Source: an uncultured Clostridia bacterium (lineage in GTDB: Bacteria > Bacillota > Clostridia > TANB77 > CAG-508). Taken from it: a DNA stretch of 9,691 nucleotides. The notes beneath the pieces were generated by a model that saw only the letters and a list, made by a program, of their open reading frames with translations, was not told where the DNA came from and did no database searches. Position numbers and translations under genes: made by a program. Of the stretch, positions 6,763 through 9,691 are shown piece by piece (the first letter of the stretch is position 1; the number at the start of each line of letters is the position of its first letter). The stretch lies in contig CAQPRV010000102.1 of the NCBI GenBank assembly GCA_948857205.1, positions 1 through 9,691 of the forward strand. The letters run 5' to 3'.

Positions 6763-8020
6763 GAAAATATTAAAAAGAGTTCTAATATATAGCATAATTA
6801 TAACATTACTATTGTTTATAAATACAAGTTCAGTATATTCTTTAACTCCAAGCTCTGAGCCTATTTATCAAGGTATTGATGTGAGTGATTGGCAGGGATA
6901 CATTGATTATAGTAGAGTAAAAGCGAGTGGAATACAAGTAGTATATATAAAATCAAGCCAAGGAAGTAATATAAAAGATCCATATTTTGATATTAATTAT
7001 GAAAATGCCAAAGCTAATGGATTAAAAGTGGGATTTTATCACTTTTTAACTGCAACAAATGTATCGGAAGCGGAACAACAAGCAAGATTTTTTTCATCAG
7101 TTATTTCAGGAAAAACACCAGACTGCAAACTAGCAATGGACTATGAAGTATTTGGAGGTGTAAGTGTTAGTGAAATAAATAATATTGCAGAAGTATTTTT
7201 AGAAAGTGTCAAAAGATTAACTAATAAAGAAGTAATAATTTATAGTGATTTAAGTAATGCAAGAAGTACATTTGGTAGAGAACTAGCACAGAATTATCCT
7301 CTTTGGATTGCATATTATGGGAATTATAATGAGTTGGAGAGTATTGGAACTAATTGGGAAACATGGCAAGGTGTACAATCAAGTGATAGAGGAATAGTAT
7401 CAGGAATTAGTGGAAATGTTGACAGAGATATTTATACTAAAGAAATATTTTTAGGAGAACCTTCAGAACTTCCACAAGTTGATGATATAACAGAATCAAT
7501 TAATTCAACTACTGTATTTTATACAGTAGAAACAGGTGATACTTTATCAAAAATAGCACAAAGATATGGAACAACAGTACAAGAACTAGTTAGTATAAAT
7601 AATATATCAAACCCTAATTTAATTTATCCAGGTCAACAAATTAGAGTTCTAACAAATTCTACTGTTAATGGTAATGAAACAAGGGGAACTGGAAGTATTA
7701 CTTATACTGTTAGAAGAGGAGATACTTTATCACAAATTGCTAAAGCTTATAATGTAACAGTAGAACATATTGTAGAAATAAATAACCTACAAAATCCAAG
7801 TTTAATATATCCTGGTGAAAAATTAAGAATTACAGAAAGTAATAGTACAACTTTAAATGAACCAGTAAAGCAAATAAGTAAGTATACATATATAGTTAGA
7901 AAAGGTGACACTCTTTCTCAAATTGCAAAAATATATGGTGTTTCTGTTGAATATTTAGTAAAACAAAATAATATACAAAATCCTAATATTATCTATATAG
8001 GTCAAATCATTAGAATTTAA
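6761..8020 (+). CDS. Secreted GH25 lysozyme with three C-terminal LysM repeats
   Basis: Cell-wall muramidase (1,4-beta-N-acetylmuramidase). I choose TTG at 6761 as start, 8 bases after GGAGG. An in-frame TTG at 6746 overlaps that Shine-Dalgarno and would add MEAIF in front of the signal peptide. The 419-residue product has a signal peptide (KILKRV, a hydrophobic core, then TSSVYS, about 1-27). The GH25 domain covers about 37-230: GIDVSDWQG near the start, YIKSSQGS, catalytic acids in AMDYEVF (D127 and E129), WETWQG, and the closing NVDRDIY. Three LysM modules follow at about 253-296, 313-357 and 376-419, each with the GDTLS-IA core and N-P-IY-GQ/E ending; the last ends at the C-terminus. Linkers are Ser/Thr/Asn-rich. 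Likely an autolysin bound to the cell wall by LysM. A phage endolysin is less likely given the signal peptide, the LysM anchor and the absence of phage genes. Confidence 0.93.
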   Translation: MKILKRVLIYSIIITLLLFINTSSVYSLTPSSEPIYQGIDVSDWQGYIDYSRVKASGIQVVYIKSSQGSNIKDPYFDINYENAKANGLKVGFYHFLTATNVSEAEQQARFFSSVISGKTPDCKLAMDYEVFGGVSVSEINNIAEVFLESVKRLTNKEVIIYSDLSNARSTFGRELAQNYPLWIAYYGNYNELESIGTNWETWQGVQSSDRGIVSGISGNVDRDIYTKEIFLGEPSELPQVDDITESINSTTVFYTVETGDTLSKIAQRYGTTVQELVSINNISNPNLIYPGQQIRVLTNSTVNGNETRGTGSITYTVRRGDTLSQIAKAYNVTVEHIVEINNLQNPSLIYPGEKLRITESNSTTLNEPVKQISKYTYIVRKGDTLSQIAKIYGVSVEYLVKQNNIQNPNIIYIGQIIRI

Positions 8021-8048
8021 GACAGTTAGTAAGGAGTTAAGTAAAGTT

Positions 8049-8085
8049 CTTTTTTTATAGATACGAACATATATTGTAAAAAAAG
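8049..8085 (+). promoter_or_regulatory. Weak inverted repeat just upstream of the dacF ribosome binding site
   Basis: CTTTTTTTA (8049-8057) and TAAAAAAAG (8077-8085) form a 9-bp, almost all A:T stem with a 19-nt loop, ending directly before TAGGAGG (8086-8092). It does not cover the Shine-Dalgarno. CATATATT (8068-8075) in the loop might be a -10 element, but no -35 is convincing. The 79-base gap after the lysozyme gene otherwise holds nothing clear. Confidence 0.25.
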
Positions 8086-8099
8086 TAGGAGGTATTTTT

Positions 8100-9471
8100 A
8101 TGCGAAAAAATAAATATATAGTTTTAATATTACTTTTATTATTTTTAATGTATTTTTTCAATATTCCAAGTTTTGCAAGTGAAGCAGATTCAATATATGT
8201 TTGGTCTACAATAACAGATTCTGTAGAGACTTCTTCAAATGCTAATAATAATACAAATTTAACTCAAGGCAAAGAATCAAATACTAATAGTACTGATAAT
8301 AAAAAATTAAATAATAATAAAAATTTGAATAATCAAAATATTTCAAATGCAAATCTTGTAAGTAGTGCTGTAAGTAATGAAATTGCAGAAAATAATTCGT
8401 TAAATTTAGAGTCAGAATCAGCAATATTAATAGAACAAACAACAGGTCAAATTTTATATGCACATAATATTCATGAAAAATTAAGACCAGCTTCTGTAAC
8501 AAAAGTAATGAGTATATTGTTAATTATGGAAGCATTAGATAGTGGTAAAATTTCCTTATCAGATACAGTAGCCTGTAGTGAAAATGCAGCATCTATGGGT
8601 GGTTCACAAATCTGGTTAGATCCAAGAGAGACTTTAACAGTTGATGAAATGTTAAAAGCAATATGTGTAGCATCTGCAAATGATTGTGTTGTAGCAATGG
8701 CGGAACATTTGGCAGGTTCAGAAGAAGCTTTTGTTCAAATGATGAATGATAAAGCAAGAGAATTAGGAATGAATGATACAACTTTTAAAAATTGTCATGG
8801 TTTAGATGAAGATGGACATGAAACATCAAGTTATGATATTGCTTTAATGTCTAAGGAATTACTTAATAATCATTCAACAATTACTAAATACACAACAATT
8901 TGGATGGATTCACTTCGTGGTGGAAAATCTGGACTTTCAAACACAAATAAGTTAATAAAAACTTATAAAGGTGCAACTGGTCTAAAAACAGGTTCAACTG
9001 GTTTGGCATTATATAATTTATCAGCAAGTGCAACTCGTGATAATTTATCTTTAATAGCAGTTATTATGAAGGCTCCTTCAACAAAGGTACGTTTCGCAGA
9101 AGCTCAGAAGCTACTAGATTATGGTTTTAATAGTTTTTCATTTAAAGAGTTTGGTAAAAAAGGTGATGTTGTTAAAAATATTTTTGTAAATAAAGGAGTT
9201 ATTTCAAATATTGATGTTGTATATGAACAAAATTCGGGTACTTTAATGGAAAAGGGAAATGATAGAAATATAGAACAAAATATGAAGTTAGATGAGAATA
9301 TCTCTGCTCCTATTGTTGCTGGGCAAAAGTTAGGAGAGGTATCTTTTTCTTTGAATCGGAGAACAGTTGTCTTCAATTAATCTTGTTGCTAAAGATAGTG
9401 TTGAGCAAATTAATTTGTTTACAATGTGTAAACGTGTTATTTATAGTTGGGTAGATTTGCTAAGAAGTTAA
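8100..9471 (+). CDS. dacF: D-alanyl-D-alanine carboxypeptidase (DacF type), with an apparent +1 frameshift near the 3' end
   Basis: Penicillin-binding D,D-carboxypeptidase (peptidase S11) that removes the terminal D-Ala from peptidoglycan stem peptides. The ATG at 8100 has TAGGAGG at 8086-8092. Residues 1-27 are a signal peptide (ending PSFAS). About 44-100 is an Asn/Ser/Thr-rich linker, and the catalytic domain follows. The three active-site motifs are S132-V-T-K135 (PASVTKVMS), S192-A-N194 and K296-T-G298 (LKTGST). The zero frame ends at 9380 (426 residues) with the unlike-family tail RRTVVFN. Skipping the C at 9357 continues as GEQLSSINLVAKDSVEQI and on to a TAA at 9469-9471. That gives 456 residues and the usual DacF C-terminus (GEVSFSL-N-GEQLSSINLVAKDSVE), which ends in an aromatic, probably membrane-binding helix with WVDLLRS. 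I give the frameshift-corrected span. The catalytic part is intact either way. Confidence 0.92.
9354..9362 (+). other. Putative +1 recoding site 2 (AAT CGG AGA)
   Basis: The zero-frame codons are TTG AAT CGG AGA ACA, with the stop seven codons after AAT-CGG begins (TAA at 9378-9380). Omitting the C at 9357 gives TTG AAT GGA GAA CAG (LNGEQ) and restores 37 family-like residues. The +1 frame has a TGA overlapping the TTG codon (9352-9354), so the shift must occur after that point, which confines it to the AAT/CGG neighbourhood or just downstream. It is the same kind of break as at 3735. Confidence 0.55.
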
Positions 9472-9558
9472 AATGTTAAAAAACTTATATTTTTAATTTT
9501 AATTTATCAATAGCTCATTTTTGGATTTATGATAATTGCACAATAAATTTGAATAATA

Positions 9559-9691
9559 TTATTTGGTATTGATTAGTCTTTTTACATTCTTTATTGCATT
9601 TTTTTCTAAACGAGATACTTGTGCTTGACTTATATTTAACTCATCTGCTATTTCCATTTGTGTTTTACCTACTATAAATCTATTTATTAAA
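9559..9691 (-). CDS. sigG: RNA polymerase sporulation sigma factor, sigma-G type, C-terminus (partial)
   Basis: Reading the minus strand, 43 complete codons before TAA (9559-9561) give LINRFIVGKTQMEIADEL, then NISQAQVSRLEKNAIKNVK and RLINTK. This is sigma region 4.2, the helix-turn-helix that binds the -35 element. The combination GKTQMEIA and SQAQVSRLEK-AIK matches the sigma-G tail (B. subtilis GKTQMEVA...SQAQVSRLEKAAIK) better than sigma-F, whose tail reads QTQSEVA...SQVQVSRLEK. The rest of the gene is to the right of the window. It converges on dacF with an 87-base gap in which I see no strong terminator. It implies a spore-forming host. Confidence 0.82.
   Translation of the reverse strand, partial: LINRFIVGKTQMEIADELNISQAQVSRLEKNAIKNVKRLINTK

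Noticed and set aside
7510..8017. Tandem DNA repeat in the lysozyme 3' half
   Set aside because: The three units are LysM protein repeats that have diverged at the DNA level, not a recent DNA duplication.
6761..8020. Prophage endolysin module
   Set aside because: GH25 plus LysM occurs in phages, but here there is a signal peptide, no holin and no phage structural genes nearby, and the neighbours are chromosomal cell-wall and sporulation genes.
8030..8060. Terminator ending at the T-run 8050-8056 after the lysozyme gene
   Set aside because: No complementary stem precedes the T-run; the only pairing partner is the A-run downstream at 8078-8084.

Overview
The window is about 9.7 kb of very AT-rich DNA. 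It fits a spore-forming low-GC Bacillota, most likely an uncultured gut-type Clostridia. Supporting points are the AGA/ATA/TTA-dominated codon use, strong GGAGG-type ribosome binding sites, a pilin-like protein with an InlB-type repeat, a DacF-type carboxypeptidase and the C-terminus of a sigma-G-like sporulation sigma factor. All genes lie on the + strand except the sigma factor at the right edge.

Layout: (1) 2-1162, the 3' part of a surface/pilin-like protein whose N-terminus is off the window. (2) 1163-1621, a gene-free stretch holding a 216-bp nested inverted-repeat element (1305-1520) and the metG promoter (1542-1570). (3) metG, 1622-3199, a short methionyl-tRNA synthetase, followed by a terminator at 3255-3297. 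(4) A membrane-anchored NodB-type polysaccharide deacetylase split over two overlapping frames (3462-3773 and 3730-4380), then a 763-residue protein I do not recognise (4402-6693). (5) A secreted GH25 lysozyme with three LysM repeats (6761-8020) and a dacF-like D,D-carboxypeptidase (8100-9471, apparently frameshifted near its end). (6) A convergent sigG-like 3' end (9559-9691, minus).

The deacetylase, lysozyme and carboxypeptidase all act on peptidoglycan outside the membrane, so the right two-thirds reads as a cell-wall-remodelling cluster, possibly used in sporulation.

The most striking observation is that the deacetylase and dacF each carry an apparent one-base (+1) frameshift, and in both the zero-frame codon at the break is CGG. 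By my reading these are the only two in-frame CGG codons in the window. Skipping the C at each site restores the family-like sequence (DE-G-RKNIENIYKSD and SLN-G-EQLSSINLVAKDSVE). Either CGG is a 'hungry' or unassigned codon that drives +1 recoding here, or the coincidence comes from mutation or assembly error. This can be tested.

Second, the lysozyme ribosome binding site and TTG start lie inside a 20-bp hairpin plus T-tract. That structure looks at once like an intrinsic terminator and a Shine-Dalgarno-masking hairpin, with a TATAAT located inside its left arm. Third, the 216-bp inverted-repeat element looks like a MITE or a long structured RNA.
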